This document shows, piece by piece, positions 1-8,053 of a stretch of 61,790 bases of DNA (the first letter of the stretch is position 1; every line of letters begins with the position of its first letter). The notes beneath the pieces are model-generated. The model saw only the letters and a list, made by a program, of their open reading frames with translations, was not told the DNA's origin and did not search any database. The stretch covers positions 1 to 61,790 of the forward strand of contig CANMZT010000018.1 of the NCBI GenBank assembly GCA_947502405.1. Direction: 5' to 3'. Position numbers and translations under genes: made by a program. This DNA comes from an uncultured Algibacter sp. (lineage in GTDB: Bacteria; Bacteroidota; Bacteroidia; Flavobacteriales; Flavobacteriaceae).

Positions 1-36
1 TCCCCATATGTGGATACCATGAAGTTTGCTGCTTAA
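1..36 (+). CDS. 3' end of an unidentified gene (partial)
   Basis: Frame 1 reads eleven codons ending SPYVDTMKFAA and then a TAA stop. Nothing upstream is available, so the family cannot be named. It is kept as a partial gene because the next gene starts only at 190 and the window was evidently cut inside a coding region. The frame choice is uncertain. Confidence 0.35.
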   Translation, partial: SPYVDTMKFAA

Positions 37-107
37 AAAAAATTAAATTTTATTTGGTTTAATCATAGAATACGCGGGTACATAACACCAATTAAAATTC
101 TAGTTAA

Positions 108-165
108 GCAACTAAAAAGTTGCATATTAAATTTATTCGCTTTAATTTAGCAACCATAAAGTTGC
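108..165. promoter_or_regulatory. Twin palindromic operator candidates before the SRPBCC/ArsR operon
   Basis: Two palindromes share the arms GCAAC and GTTGC separated by 6 nt: 108-123 (spacer TAAAAA) and 150-165 (spacer CATAAA). Both are followed by similar TATTAA-type sequence (A/G + TATTAA). Their starts are 42 bp apart, close to four helical turns, so both would lie on one DNA face. A TAAATTTA box at 128-135, close to the Bacteroidota -7 box, lies between them. ArsR-family dimers bind such dyads, and the second gene of the operon is an ArsR-type regulator, so autorepression is inferred. Confidence 0.6.
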
Positions 166-189
166 GTATTAATCAAAAACCGAACTATA

Positions 190-621
190 ATGAAAGATTC
201 AATCAAAAAAGAAGTCGTGTTTAATCACCCCATAGACCAAGTATGGAATGCCATTACAAAAGCCGAAGAAATCTCAACCTGGTTTATCCCAGCCGATTTT
301 AAAGCCGAAAAAGGATACAAATACCTATTCACCTCACCACCAAACGATAAAGGTTGTACCACCATTGGTGGCGAAATAGTAAGCGCTAACCCTTATACGC
401 TTATTTATACTTGGATTGAAGGAAGCTCGGATATTGAAACCCTAGTTAAATGGGAACTAGAATCCACCGCAGAAGGCACAAAACTAACCCTAGAGCATTC
501 AGGTATTTCAAACTATGCAGGCGAAACTGCGATAGCCATGTTCGAGAGTTTTAATGGCGGATGGGATAATTGCATCAACGGTTTAACTAACTATTTAAAA
601 GAAATAGTAAATGCAGGATAA
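190..621 (+). CDS. SRPBCC domain protein (AHSA1-like)
   Basis: This 143-residue protein has the START/SRPBCC fold pattern of the AHSA1 family. The N-terminal strand reads KEVVFNHPIDQVWNAIT, followed by the WFIP segment near residue 32, central TYTWIEGSS-type strands, and the final helix GGWDNCINGLTNYLKE. The family binds small hydrophobic ligands in a deep cavity; no ligand can be predicted here. The stop overlaps the start of the ArsR-type regulator by 11 nt, so the two are co-transcribed and probably translationally coupled. SRPBCC-ArsR pairs are a recurrent operon type in which the regulator is thought to control the pair. The ATG at 190 is 24 nt beyond the second palindrome, which suits repression by a regulator bound there. 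Confidence 0.85.
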   Translation: MKDSIKKEVVFNHPIDQVWNAITKAEEISTWFIPADFKAEKGYKYLFTSPPNDKGCTTIGGEIVSANPYTLIYTWIEGSSDIETLVKWELESTAEGTKLTLEHSGISNYAGETAIAMFESFNGGWDNCINGLTNYLKEIVNAG

Positions 622-937
622 AATAACAAAACTATTTAAAGCCATTGCAGACCCAACAAGGCGTGATATTTTTCATGCCTTGGTTATTGCAACCTCAGCA
701 TTGTCAATTACACAAATCTCAAACCAGTTTAATATGACGCGTCAAGGCGTCACCAAACATATTAAAACTCTAGAAGAAGCTGGTTTAGTTTACATTAACT
801 CACAAGGAAGAGAACGTTTCTGTAATGCCAACCCCAAAGAACTAAAAGAAGTTAATAAATGGCTAAAATTCTACGAACAGTTCTGGGATGATAAATTGGG
901 TAGCTTAGGGGATTATTTGGATGGTAAAAAATCATAA
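611..937 (+). CDS. ArsR-family winged-helix transcriptional regulator
   Basis: This 108-residue winged-helix protein has the ArsR hallmark ADPTRRDIFHAL at residues 13-24 and a helix-turn-helix around residues 35-60 (ITQISNQFNMTRQGVTKHI, then LEEAGLV leading into the wing). The metal-binding ELCVCDL motif of arsenic and cadmium sensors is absent, so it is not a classical metal sensor. It belongs to the subgroup paired with SRPBCC proteins. The start overlaps the upstream gene by 11 nt. The twin GCAAC-N6-GTTGC palindromes upstream of the operon are the obvious candidate binding sites. The C-terminus ends in WLKFYEQFWDDKLGSLGDYL, a typical dimerisation helix of this subgroup. Confidence 0.88.
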   Translation: MQDKITKLFKAIADPTRRDIFHALVIATSALSITQISNQFNMTRQGVTKHIKTLEEAGLVYINSQGRERFCNANPKELKEVNKWLKFYEQFWDDKLGSLGDYLDGKKS

Positions 938-944
938 CCTATCG

Positions 945-1052
945 CGTCATTGTGAGGGAGGAACGACCGTAACAATCTGTTGATTATTAGCCCGAAACTC
1001 TCAACAAACAGATTCTCACGCTTTTTTTCTAATGAAAAAGCTCAGAATGACG
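945..1052. repeat. Hairpin repeat copy A (gene-less, 108 nt)
   Basis: The element begins CGTCATTGTGAG and ends CTCAGAATGACG, giving near-perfect terminal inverted repeats (11 of 12). An inner pair, AATCTGTT (974-981) and AACAGATT (1007-1014), encloses a loop of about 25 nt with the core ATTATTAGCCCGA. A run of Ts and a GAAAAAGCT segment lie in the right arm. It is followed after 16 nt by copy B in the same orientation. Confidence 0.85.
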
Positions 1053-1068
1053 TAAACATCAAACACAC

Positions 1069-1467
1069 CGTCATTGTGAGAAGGTACGACGTAACAATCT
1101 GCTTGTCGTTTAAATCAATCAAAATAAAACAACCAACCTTCAGACAAGTCATTCCATTCTGAATTCTCATTATTTATTAAAGCTAGCTTTTTATTTCTTT
1201 TGTACTTCTTAATTTGCTTCTCTCTAAAAATAGCTTCATCAATGGAGTCGAAACCTTCAAAGTAAACTAACTTTTCACAATTATATTTTGAAGCAAATCC
1301 TTTGTAAGTTTTAGATTTATGTTGATACATTCGTTTAACCAAATCACTAGTAACCCCAGTATACAAAACAGTATTATTTTTATTAGTTATAATGTAAACA
1401 TGTGATTGTCTCATAGAATAATTGGAATATTTATTTAGCAGATTCTCACGCTTTGCTCAGAATGACG
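1069..1467. mobile_element. Hairpin repeat copy B with the GIY-YIG gene between its arms
   Basis: The left arm at 1069-1105 (CGTCATTGTGAG ... AACAATCTGCTTG) and the right arm at 1437-1467 (AGCAGATTCTCACG ... CTCAGAATGACG) match the two ends of copies A and C. The loop has been replaced by a complete GIY-YIG nuclease gene. The gene's stop is 9 nt from the left arm and its start is 22 nt from the right arm. The inner stem carries a compensatory change relative to A and C: AATCTGCT pairs with AGCAGATT, against AATCTGTT with AACAGATT. The two arms therefore behave as one element although the gene separates them. The mobile nature is inferred. Confidence 0.7.
1115..1414 (-). CDS. GIY-YIG endonuclease domain protein
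   Basis: This 99-residue single-domain GIY-YIG protein is of the small UvrC-N-terminal-like (UPF0213/YhbQ-like) type. Family landmarks are visible: VYIIT at residues 6-10, the second motif YTGVTSDLVKRMYQHK at about residues 18-33 with the Arg, LVYFEGFDSIDEA, and the catalytic-type Glu in AIFREKQIKKYKR near residue 64. The end SEWNDLSEGW is also family-typical. Such enzymes cut DNA with one metal ion; the substrate of this small group is not settled. The gene lies wholly inside the arms of a hairpin repeat. No ordinary promoter is apparent, and the start at 1414 is 22 nt from the right arm, so any leader would run through the repeat. It may act on the repeat itself, as RAYT transposases do on REP sequences; that is inference. 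Confidence 0.88.
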   Translation of the reverse strand: MRQSHVYIITNKNNTVLYTGVTSDLVKRMYQHKSKTYKGFASKYNCEKLVYFEGFDSIDEAIFREKQIKKYKRNKKLALINNENSEWNDLSEGWLFYFD

Positions 1468-1484
1468 TTAATATTAAACACACA

Positions 1485-1589
1485 CGTCATTGTGAGGAGG
1501 CACGACGTAACAATCTGTTGATTATTAGCCCGAGATTCCCAACAAACAGATTCTCTCGCTTTTTTTAAATGAAAAAGCTCAGAATGACG
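1485..1589. repeat. Hairpin repeat copy C (gene-less, 105 nt)
   Basis: The same ends as copy A (CGTCATTGTGAG / CTCAGAATGACG), the same inner stem AATCTGTT/AACAGATT and the same loop core ATTATTAGCCCGA are present. It follows copy B after 17 nt. The spacer resembles the A-B spacer, both being variants of TAAACATCAAACACAC, so the cluster is a tandem array of units. It lies between the nuclease element and the 3' end of dnaE. Confidence 0.85.
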
Positions 1590-1602
1590 TTTCGATTAAT
1601 AA

Positions 1603-4600
1603 CTAATTCAACTTAAACCTAACATCCTGCGCCTCCAATTCACTCAACAATTCCTGAGACACCTTAACTTTTTGCCTTCTACTAGGCATTGTTAATTTCA
1701 TTTTTTCTTTGGTATCATACACCAAGAAATTCAAGGCTTGATTTCCAGGGTGCATGTGTAATAACTCTTTTAAGGCAACGATTTTTTGTTCGGTCAAATC
1801 CTTAATATCAACTTGTATAGATAGTTTTTTAGCATATTGCTCCATCACATCATGCAACAATTGGAAACTATTAAACTGTAATCGTGGGTCGCTCTTTTTA
1901 CCCGTGTCTTTATTCGTCCAACCTTCACGAACAAAGCTTTTTACAAACACAAAATTGTTCTGCAATAAAAAGTGACGGTATTTTAAATACTCTTCACCAA
2001 AAATTCTAAACTCGTAGCTATCGGTATAATCTTCAATAGTAAACAATGCCCATCCTTTACCCTGTTTGCTTACGCGATGTTGCACATCGGTAACCACGCC
2101 ACCAAACACCAATTCCCTATTTACATAAGGTTCTAAATTGTTAAACATGCCCACTGTGGCATTGCAAAAGGTTTTCATTTCGGTTTTAAAATCATCCAAC
2201 GGGTGTCCAGAAATATAAACCCCAACTACTTCACGCTCTTTACTCAAGGTTTTCATGGTGCCCCACTCTTCACATGGTGGCACTTCGGGTTCTGCAAATT
2301 GCACACTACTCTGCTCTCCAAACATATCAATTTGTGCAGAATTCTTGTTCTCTTTATACTTTTGTGCAAACTTTATCGCTTTCTCTAAAAAGGTAATTCC
2401 ATCGCCATCATCATGAAAATATTGCGCGCGATGTATATCGCCAAAACCATCAAAACCACCTGCATAGGCTAAATTTTCAAATGCTTTTTTATTGGCTGCA
2501 CGCAAATCAATACGTTTTGCAAAATCAAAAATAGAGCTGTAATGCCCATCTTCTTTTCGGTTATCCACAATCGTCATTACTGCACCATGGCCAACACCTT
2601 TTATGGCGCCCATACCAAAACGCACCGCACCATCCTTATTTACCGAGAACTTATAATAACTTTCATTAACATCAGGTCCTAAAACCTCTAACTTCATACG
2701 TTTACATTCTTCCATGAAGAAAGTAACCTGCTTGATGTCATTCATATTATTAGACAAAACAGCAGCCATATATTCCGCTGGGTAATGCGCTTTTAAATAC
2801 GCTGTTTGGTAAGCAATCCACGCGTAACAGGTGGAGTGCGATTTGTTGAAGGCGTAACTTGCAAAGGCTTCCCAATCCTTCCAAACTTTTTCTAAAATTT
2901 TAGCATCGTGTCCGTTGGCACTGGCCTGCTCAATAAACTTAGGCTTCATTTTATCAAGTACAGCAATCTGCTTTTTACCCATCGCTTTACGGAGTACATC
3001 AGCTTCACCTTTGGTAAAATCTGCCAAACTTTGCGACAGTAACATCACCTGCTCTTGGTATACCGTAATACCGTAAGTTTCCTTCAGGTATTCTTCCATG
3101 GCTGGTAAATCATATTCGATTTCCTCATCACCATGTTTTCTGCGAACAAAACTTGGAATGTATTCCATCGGCCCTGGACGGTACAAGGCATTCATCGCAA
3201 TTAAATCTTCGAAAACCGTTGGTTTTAAATCGCGAAGGTGTTTTTGCATCCCAGGCGATTCATATTGAAACACACCAACTGTTTCCCCACGTTGAAAAAG
3301 CGCATAGGTCTCTTCATCATCAAGCGGAAAACTCTCAGGGTCTAATTGAATGCCGTGTTTAGCTTTAACGATTTTAACGGTGTCTTTAATTAAAGTCAGC
3401 GTTTTTAATCCCAAGAAATCCATTTTTAATAACCCTGCATCTTCTACAACCGAGTTATCAAATTGTGTGACATACAAATCAGAATCTTTCGCCACTGAAA
3501 CAGGAACGAATTTGGTAATATCATCAGGAGTGATAATTACACCACAGGCATGTATTCCTGTATTTCTTACTGAACCTTCAAGTGTTCTGGCAAGATTTAC
3601 AGTTTCTGCTTGTAAATCGCTACCATCGGCAATATTTAAAAGCTCGTTGACTTTCTCTAAATCTTCGGCTCTAAATTTCTTACCGAGTTCCTTTTCATCT
3701 AAACCAAAAATCTTCCCAAGTTTAGACATGGTTGGGATTAACTTCGCAATACGATCGGCATCAAATAAAGGTAAATCTAAAACTCGTGCTGTATCGCGTA
3801 TAGACGATTTAGCTGCCATCGTACCATAGGTAATAATTTGTGCTACCTGATTGGCTCCATATTTTTCAATCACATAATCCATGACACGACTTCGGCCTTC
3901 ATCATCAAAATCAATATCAATATCGGGCATACTAATACGATCTGGATTCAAGAAACGCTCAAAAAGCAAATCGTACTTAAGCGGGTCAATATTGGTAATC
4001 CAAAGGCAATATGCCGCCACGGAACCTGCTGCAGAACCACGCCCAGGACCTACCGAGACATCCATATTTCGGGCTTCTCGAATAAAGTCTTCTACAATTA
4101 AGAAATATCCGGGATAGCCTGTGTTTTCAATAACACTTAACTCAAAATCAAGACGTTCTGTTACTTCTTCAGTTAGGGGTTCGCCATAACGCTTTTTAGC
4201 ACCTTCGTATACCAAATGTTTTAAATAGGCATTTTCTCCGCGCTTGCCTCCATCAACTTCATCTTCTTCATGCTTAAATTCTTCAGGAATATCAAAGGCA
4301 GGTAATAATACATCACGTGCTAGTTGAAACGCTTCAACTTTATCAACCACCTCTTGAACATTTATAATGGCTTCGGGCACATCGCGAAATAAAGCCTTCA
4401 TATCTTCTGAAGACTTAAAATAATATTCTTGGTTTGGCAAGCCGTAGCGGTATCCTCGACCGCGACCTATTGGAGTCGCCTGCTTTTCACCATCTTTAAC
4501 ACACAATAAAATATCGTGCGCATTGGCATCTTCTTGGTTTCTGTAATACGTGTTGTTTGATGCAACTAACTTTACATTGTGCTTTTTTGCGAGCTTAATC

Positions 4601-5988
4601 AAGGTTGGATTCACACGGTTTTCATCTTCTTGATTGTGACGCATTAGTTCTACATACAAATCATCTCCAAATTCTTCTTTCCACCACAACAGTGCTTCTT
4701 CAGCTTGATTTTCACCAATATTTAAAACTTTACTGGGTACTTCGCCATATAAATTTCCTGTGAGTACAATGATGTCTTCTTTATACTGCTGAATCAATTT
4801 TTTATCAATTCTTGGTAAATAATAGAAGCCATCTACAAAGGCATGAGACGATAGTTTTGCTAAATTATGATATCCATTTTTATTTTTAGCTAGCAGTACA
4901 ATTTGGTAACCATTATCTTTTCTGGTTTTATCGGTATGGTCTTCGCATACAAAAAACTCGCAACCCACAATAGGTTTGATAAGTTTAGCATCTGTAGATT
5001 CACCACTTTCTTCGGCTGCAGCTATTTTTTCTTTAATGCTTTTATTCGCTTTATTTACCGCATTTACAAAGTGAAATGCACCCATCATATTGGCATGATC
5101 GGTTAATGCTACAGCAGGCATATTGTGTTCTGCTGCTGCTGCAACAATATCAGAGACACTCATGGTGGATTGCAATACTGAAAATTGCGAATGGTTATGT
5201 AAATGCACAAACTCTACATCGGCTAAATTTGATGCATTTTGTTGTATGTCTTCAGAAGAAATAGAGGATTCTGATTTTGCAATTCGCTCGCGAATTTTAT
5301 CACTTTCTCGCTTAAGATTAACATGTTTTAAACCGATAGTTTGAATCGTATCCGGATTCTCTTTTTTGAAGTTCTCAAAATAATCAGGCTGAACGTCCAG
5401 TTGTTCCTTAGTATATTCACCTAAACGCACCAATTCGAAAAAACAACGCGTGGTTGCCTCAACATCGGCAGTGGCATTATGCGCTTCAGAAAAAGGGACA
5501 TTAAATAAAAACTCGTGTAACTCTGTAAGCGTTGGCAACTTAAATTTACCGTAACGTCCGCCTGGGATTTGACATAAACTAGCAGTGTGTTCAGTACAGG
5601 TGTCTAATACAGGTAATTCTTGTAATGGGTTTTCAACAGCTTCACGCACAAACTCCCCACCCATGATGTTTAAGTCGAACTTTACATTTTGCCCAACTAC
5701 AAATTTTGTTTTACCTAAAGCTTCATTAAATTTTTCTAAAACCTCAGCCAAAGGCACACCTTGTTCTTCGGCCAATTCTGTAGAAATACCATGAATTTTT
5801 TCCGCATCATACGGAATATTAAAGCCTTCTGGTTTTACTAAATAATCTTGACTCTCGATACAATTTCCCATAGCATCGTGCAATTGCCACGCAATTTGAA
5901 TACACCTTGGCCAGTTATCGGTATCTGTAATTGGTGCATCCCAACGTTTTGGTAATCCGGTGGTTTCTGTATCGAAAATTAAGTACAT
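1603..5988 (-). CDS. dnaE: DNA polymerase III alpha subunit with N-terminal proofreading exonuclease
   Basis: This 1461-residue protein is the replicative polymerase catalytic subunit. Residues 1 to about 190 form a DnaQ-type 3'-5' exonuclease: IFDTETTGLP at 4-13, VGQNVKFDLN near 97, and AHNATADVEATTR near 170. A PHP domain begins near residue 258 (FVHLHNHSQFSV, then ALTDHANMMG) with its histidine motif intact. The polymerase core has PGRGSAAGS near 646 and the catalytic PDIDIDFDDEGR near 687. The tail contains a helix-hairpin-helix region (IKGVGHGA) and an OB fold near residues 1290-1335 (FGGVVTDVQHRVSKQG). This exonuclease-polymerase fusion differs from E. coli, where proofreading is a separate DnaQ subunit, and is the usual state in Flavobacteria. 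The ATG at 5988 directly begins the exonuclease motif. The gene appears monocistronic. Confidence 0.97.
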   Translation of the reverse strand: MYLIFDTETTGLPKRWDAPITDTDNWPRCIQIAWQLHDAMGNCIESQDYLVKPEGFNIPYDAEKIHGISTELAEEQGVPLAEVLEKFNEALGKTKFVVGQNVKFDLNIMGGEFVREAVENPLQELPVLDTCTEHTASLCQIPGGRYGKFKLPTLTELHEFLFNVPFSEAHNATADVEATTRCFFELVRLGEYTKEQLDVQPDYFENFKKENPDTIQTIGLKHVNLKRESDKIRERIAKSESSISSEDIQQNASNLADVEFVHLHNHSQFSVLQSTMSVSDIVAAAAEHNMPAVALTDHANMMGAFHFVNAVNKANKSIKEKIAAAEESGESTDAKLIKPIVGCEFFVCEDHTDKTRKDNGYQIVLLAKNKNGYHNLAKLSSHAFVDGFYYLPRIDKKLIQQYKEDIIVLTGNLYGEVPSKVLNIGENQAEEALLWWKEEFGDDLYVELMRHNQEDENRVNPTLIKLAKKHNVKLVASNNTYYRNQEDANAHDILLCVKDGEKQATPIGRGRGYRYGLPNQEYYFKSSEDMKALFRDVPEAIINVQEVVDKVEAFQLARDVLLPAFDIPEEFKHEEDEVDGGKRGENAYLKHLVYEGAKKRYGEPLTEEVTERLDFELSVIENTGYPGYFLIVEDFIREARNMDVSVGPGRGSAAGSVAAYCLWITNIDPLKYDLLFERFLNPDRISMPDIDIDFDDEGRSRVMDYVIEKYGANQVAQIITYGTMAAKSSIRDTARVLDLPLFDADRIAKLIPTMSKLGKIFGLDEKELGKKFRAEDLEKVNELLNIADGSDLQAETVNLARTLEGSVRNTGIHACGVIITPDDITKFVPVSVAKDSDLYVTQFDNSVVEDAGLLKMDFLGLKTLTLIKDTVKIVKAKHGIQLDPESFPLDDEETYALFQRGETVGVFQYESPGMQKHLRDLKPTVFEDLIAMNALYRPGPMEYIPSFVRRKHGDEEIEYDLPAMEEYLKETYGITVYQEQVMLLSQSLADFTKGEADVLRKAMGKKQIAVLDKMKPKFIEQASANGHDAKILEKVWKDWEAFASYAFNKSHSTCYAWIAYQTAYLKAHYPAEYMAAVLSNNMNDIKQVTFFMEECKRMKLEVLGPDVNESYYKFSVNKDGAVRFGMGAIKGVGHGAVMTIVDNRKEDGHYSSIFDFAKRIDLRAANKKAFENLAYAGGFDGFGDIHRAQYFHDDGDGITFLEKAIKFAQKYKENKNSAQIDMFGEQSSVQFAEPEVPPCEEWGTMKTLSKEREVVGVYISGHPLDDFKTEMKTFCNATVGMFNNLEPYVNRELVFGGVVTDVQHRVSKQGKGWALFTIEDYTDSYEFRIFGEEYLKYRHFLLQNNFVFVKSFVREGWTNKDTGKKSDPRLQFNSFQLLHDVMEQYAKKLSIQVDIKDLTEQKIVALKELLHMHPGNQALNFLVYDTKEKMKLTMPSRRQKVKVSQELLSELEAQDVRFKLN

Positions 5989-6096
5989 ACGAGGTATTTA
6001 TGTGTTGAACCGTTTAATCGTTAATTCGAAAATAACGAGCATATAAAAATACGTAGAAAACTAACTTTTTTAAAATGAAGTTATAAACAGTTGTAA

Positions 6097-6127
6097 ACAA
6101 AAAACGCAACCCAATGGGTTGCGTTTT
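6097..6127 (-). terminator. Intrinsic terminator after the DUF2383 gene
   Basis: A perfect 12-bp stem AAAACGCAACCC (6101-6112) / GGGTTGCGTTTT (6116-6127) closes a 3-nt loop. On the minus strand it is followed by a T run (the A run at 6097-6104). It lies 20 nt beyond the stop of the gene at 6148-6597 and before dnaE. Confidence 0.85.
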
Positions 6128-6147
6128 CTTAACCGAATACTAATATC

Positions 6148-6597
6148 TTATGATACTAATTCTTCTTGTACTTTTTCCGTATTAATTGCCGATTGAATGG
6201 CATTTCTATGTCTGAATAACATGACATCTATTGTTGGCGGCAATGTTCTATCTTTTAAAATCTCGTCATATTCTTCTAGACTTGCTTCTTCGCCTCGGAT
6301 GGCTTCTTCTAAAATAGCTTCCTCATCATTTGATGAAAACAGCGATTTTAAACTCATCCAATTTCTATGCACTGTGCCTTTAAAACTCCCAGAGTCTTCT
6401 GGTACTTCTCCATATTGTAGTATCTCCGTTCGCAACTCTTTTGCAAATTCACTACGCTCGGTAGCTCTTCGCTTAAAGAATATTTTTAATGTTGGACTAT
6501 CTACATTTTCAGATGCGTTTAAATATCCTTTTTCGGCATCATAATTCTTGATTAATAATTCATTTAACTTGTTTGAAATTTCTTCTGTGTACTTCAT
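6148..6597 (-). CDS. PA2169-like four-helix-bundle protein (DUF2383)
   Basis: This all-helical 149-residue protein has no signal peptide. It matches the ferritin-like DUF2383/PA2169 family: LNELLIKNYDAEKGYLNASENV at the N-terminus, FFKRRATERSEFAKELRTEI, the central GSFKGTVHRNWMSLKSL, and the acidic pair EAILEEAIRGEEASLEEYDE. Conserved Glu and His residues resemble a ferritin-like metal site, but function in the family is unknown; members are often stress-induced. It stands alone, with a strong terminator after it and a 300-bp leader region before it. A shorter-motif paralogue lies at 9267-9716. Confidence 0.75.
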   Translation of the reverse strand: MKYTEEISNKLNELLIKNYDAEKGYLNASENVDSPTLKIFFKRRATERSEFAKELRTEILQYGEVPEDSGSFKGTVHRNWMSLKSLFSSNDEEAILEEAIRGEEASLEEYDEILKDRTLPPTIDVMLFRHRNAIQSAINTEKVQEELVS

Positions 6598-6897
6598 TAA
6601 ATCGTTTTCATTTTAAATTTCATGTGCTTATTTTCATCTTTTTCAAGGGCCACATGCGACCTTTGATAATTAAACTAATTATTAAACACATATAAATAAT
6701 TAATTTAATTAAGTCGGTTTCAATAATTTCTTTTAAGATGCGTATTGTTTCACATCTGCAGTAATAATATACAATCAAACACAGGATTTGTCAAGCGATT
6801 TAACAGGGTTTGTGATAGTATTAAGAGACATTAACATTTAAAGCCAATATTTAAGATAATTTATTATAAATTAGTTTTTTCATATTTAACAGTTATC
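6598..6897. other. Intergenic region without a recognisable gene
   Basis: This 300-bp AT-rich spacer separates two divergent genes, the DUF2383 protein on the minus strand and the lactonase on the plus strand, and so must hold both promoters. I see no open frame of useful length, no strong hairpin and no clear TAnnTTTG box; TATAAATTAG near 6863 is only a weak candidate. Confidence 0.6.
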
Positions 6898-7956
6898 ATG
6901 AAATTACTTGTATACCTCATTACCCTAACATTCGCTCTAAACTGCTTTTCACAGACTGCTCAACTGTACGTAGGCACATACACAAAGGGAAGTAGCAAAG
7001 GAATTTATAAAGCGGACTTTAATACCAAAACAGGACAATTAAGCGACTTAAAACTTGCAATACCTATTGACAACCCTTCATTTTTAACTTATTCTCCTGA
7101 TAGGAAATTTTTATATTCTACCAATGGTAGCGAAAGTGGTTTTATCTCTTCATACAAAATAAAAGAAGATGGAAGTTTGTTACTATTAACTCGCGTTAGT
7201 AGCAAAGGTAAAGGTCCTTGCCACATTTCAATAAGAGAAGATGGGAAAATGGTTGCGGTTTCAAACTATGTTGGTGGCAATATTGCAGTTTATCCAGTAA
7301 ATGATGATAATAGTTTAGCAGAAGCATCTCAAGTTTTTAACCAAAGCAGTAATGATAGGGAATCTCATGCCCATTCATCATTATTTTATAAAGATGAATT
7401 GTTTGTAGCTGATTTGGGGAGAAATGCCATTTTTCAATATGAAATGCAAGACGATAATTATCAATTAAAATGTGATGGTCTTGTAAAAACCACAGGCAAC
7501 CCTGGTCCACGCCATTTTAAATTCACTAAAGACGGGAAGTTTTTCTATGTAATTAATGAATATGGTGCAACCATTACCAGCATTAAACGTACAAAAAAAG
7601 GATTTAAACGAATTGATGAAGACAATACATTAGAGCCCGGTTTTACTGAATTCAATAAATGTGCAGACATTCATATATCTAAAGATGAGCGTTTTGTTTA
7701 CGGCTCTAACCGTGGCGAAAATACTATTGCAGTTTTTAAGCGTAATATCAAAAACGGAAAACTAAATAAAATTCAAAGCATATCTGTTCATGGCGATTGG
7801 CCACGTAATTTTACGATAGACCCAACAGGCAAATTTCTTTTAGTTGCCAATATGAAAACTGAAAACATTGCAGTATTTAGCATTGATAAAAACGCAGGTA
7901 CCCTAACGTATTTACACGATTTTAAAGTTCCAGAACCTGTGTGTTTATTATTTTAA
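6898..7956 (+). CDS. Secreted lactonase family protein (6-phosphogluconolactonase-type beta-propeller)
   Basis: The 352-residue precursor has a signal peptide (MKLLVYLITLTFALNCFSQ, cleavage after about residue 19). A seven-bladed propeller of the Pfam Lactonase family follows. Diagnostic pieces are LYVGTYTKGSSKGIYKADF, the GPCHISIREDGKMVAVSNY stretch with GGNIAVYPV near residue 125, the SHAHSS segment, GNPGPRHFKF near 200, and DWPRNFTIDPTGKFLLVAN near 300. Bacterial cytoplasmic members (Pgl) hydrolyse 6-phosphogluconolactone. The signal peptide here puts the enzyme in the periplasm, where phosphorylated sugars are unlikely substrates, so another sugar lactone is more probable. It appears monocistronic. 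Confidence 0.85.
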   Translation: MKLLVYLITLTFALNCFSQTAQLYVGTYTKGSSKGIYKADFNTKTGQLSDLKLAIPIDNPSFLTYSPDRKFLYSTNGSESGFISSYKIKEDGSLLLLTRVSSKGKGPCHISIREDGKMVAVSNYVGGNIAVYPVNDDNSLAEASQVFNQSSNDRESHAHSSLFYKDELFVADLGRNAIFQYEMQDDNYQLKCDGLVKTTGNPGPRHFKFTKDGKFFYVINEYGATITSIKRTKKGFKRIDEDNTLEPGFTEFNKCADIHISKDERFVYGSNRGENTIAVFKRNIKNGKLNKIQSISVHGDWPRNFTIDPTGKFLLVANMKTENIAVFSIDKNAGTLTYLHDFKVPEPVCLLF

Positions 7957-7998
7957 AATTCGACAACAAATAAAATACTGATTTTTAAAAAAATATGG

Positions 7999-8006
7999 TA
8001 TATTTG
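7999..8006 (+). promoter_or_regulatory. Promoter -7 box of rpsP
   Basis: TATATTTG at 7999-8006 matches the Bacteroidota -7 consensus TAnnTTTG. No good TTTG is found at -33. Transcription would begin near 8013, leaving a leader of about 40 nt. Confidence 0.55.
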
Positions 8007-8023
8007 CGCCCTCATTAATAACC

Positions 8024-8038
8024 GAGGTCGAGAACCTC
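8024..8038 (+). promoter_or_regulatory. Hairpin in the rpsP leader
   Basis: GAGGT (8024-8028) and ACCTC (8034-8038) form a 5-bp stem with a CGAGA loop, 15 nt before the rpsP start. Its place in a short ribosomal-protein leader suggests translational feedback or initiation control. That is inference from position only. Confidence 0.4.
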
Positions 8039-8053
8039 AAATAATTAATTATT

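Noticed and set aside
980-1162. A 60-residue plus-strand open frame
   Set aside because: It runs through repeat copy A and the left arm of copy B, has low-information composition, and is best explained as a chance frame in the repeats.
945-1589. CRISPR array
   Set aside because: There are only three units, each an inverted-repeat element of about 105 nt. The spacers are related to each other, one unit contains a protein gene, and there are no cas genes.
3350-3829. A 159-residue frame antisense to dnaE
   Set aside because: It lies wholly within the dnaE polymerase core and is serine-rich in the manner of antisense shadows. The same applies to shorter frames inside dnaE, GcdH, glyS and pckA.
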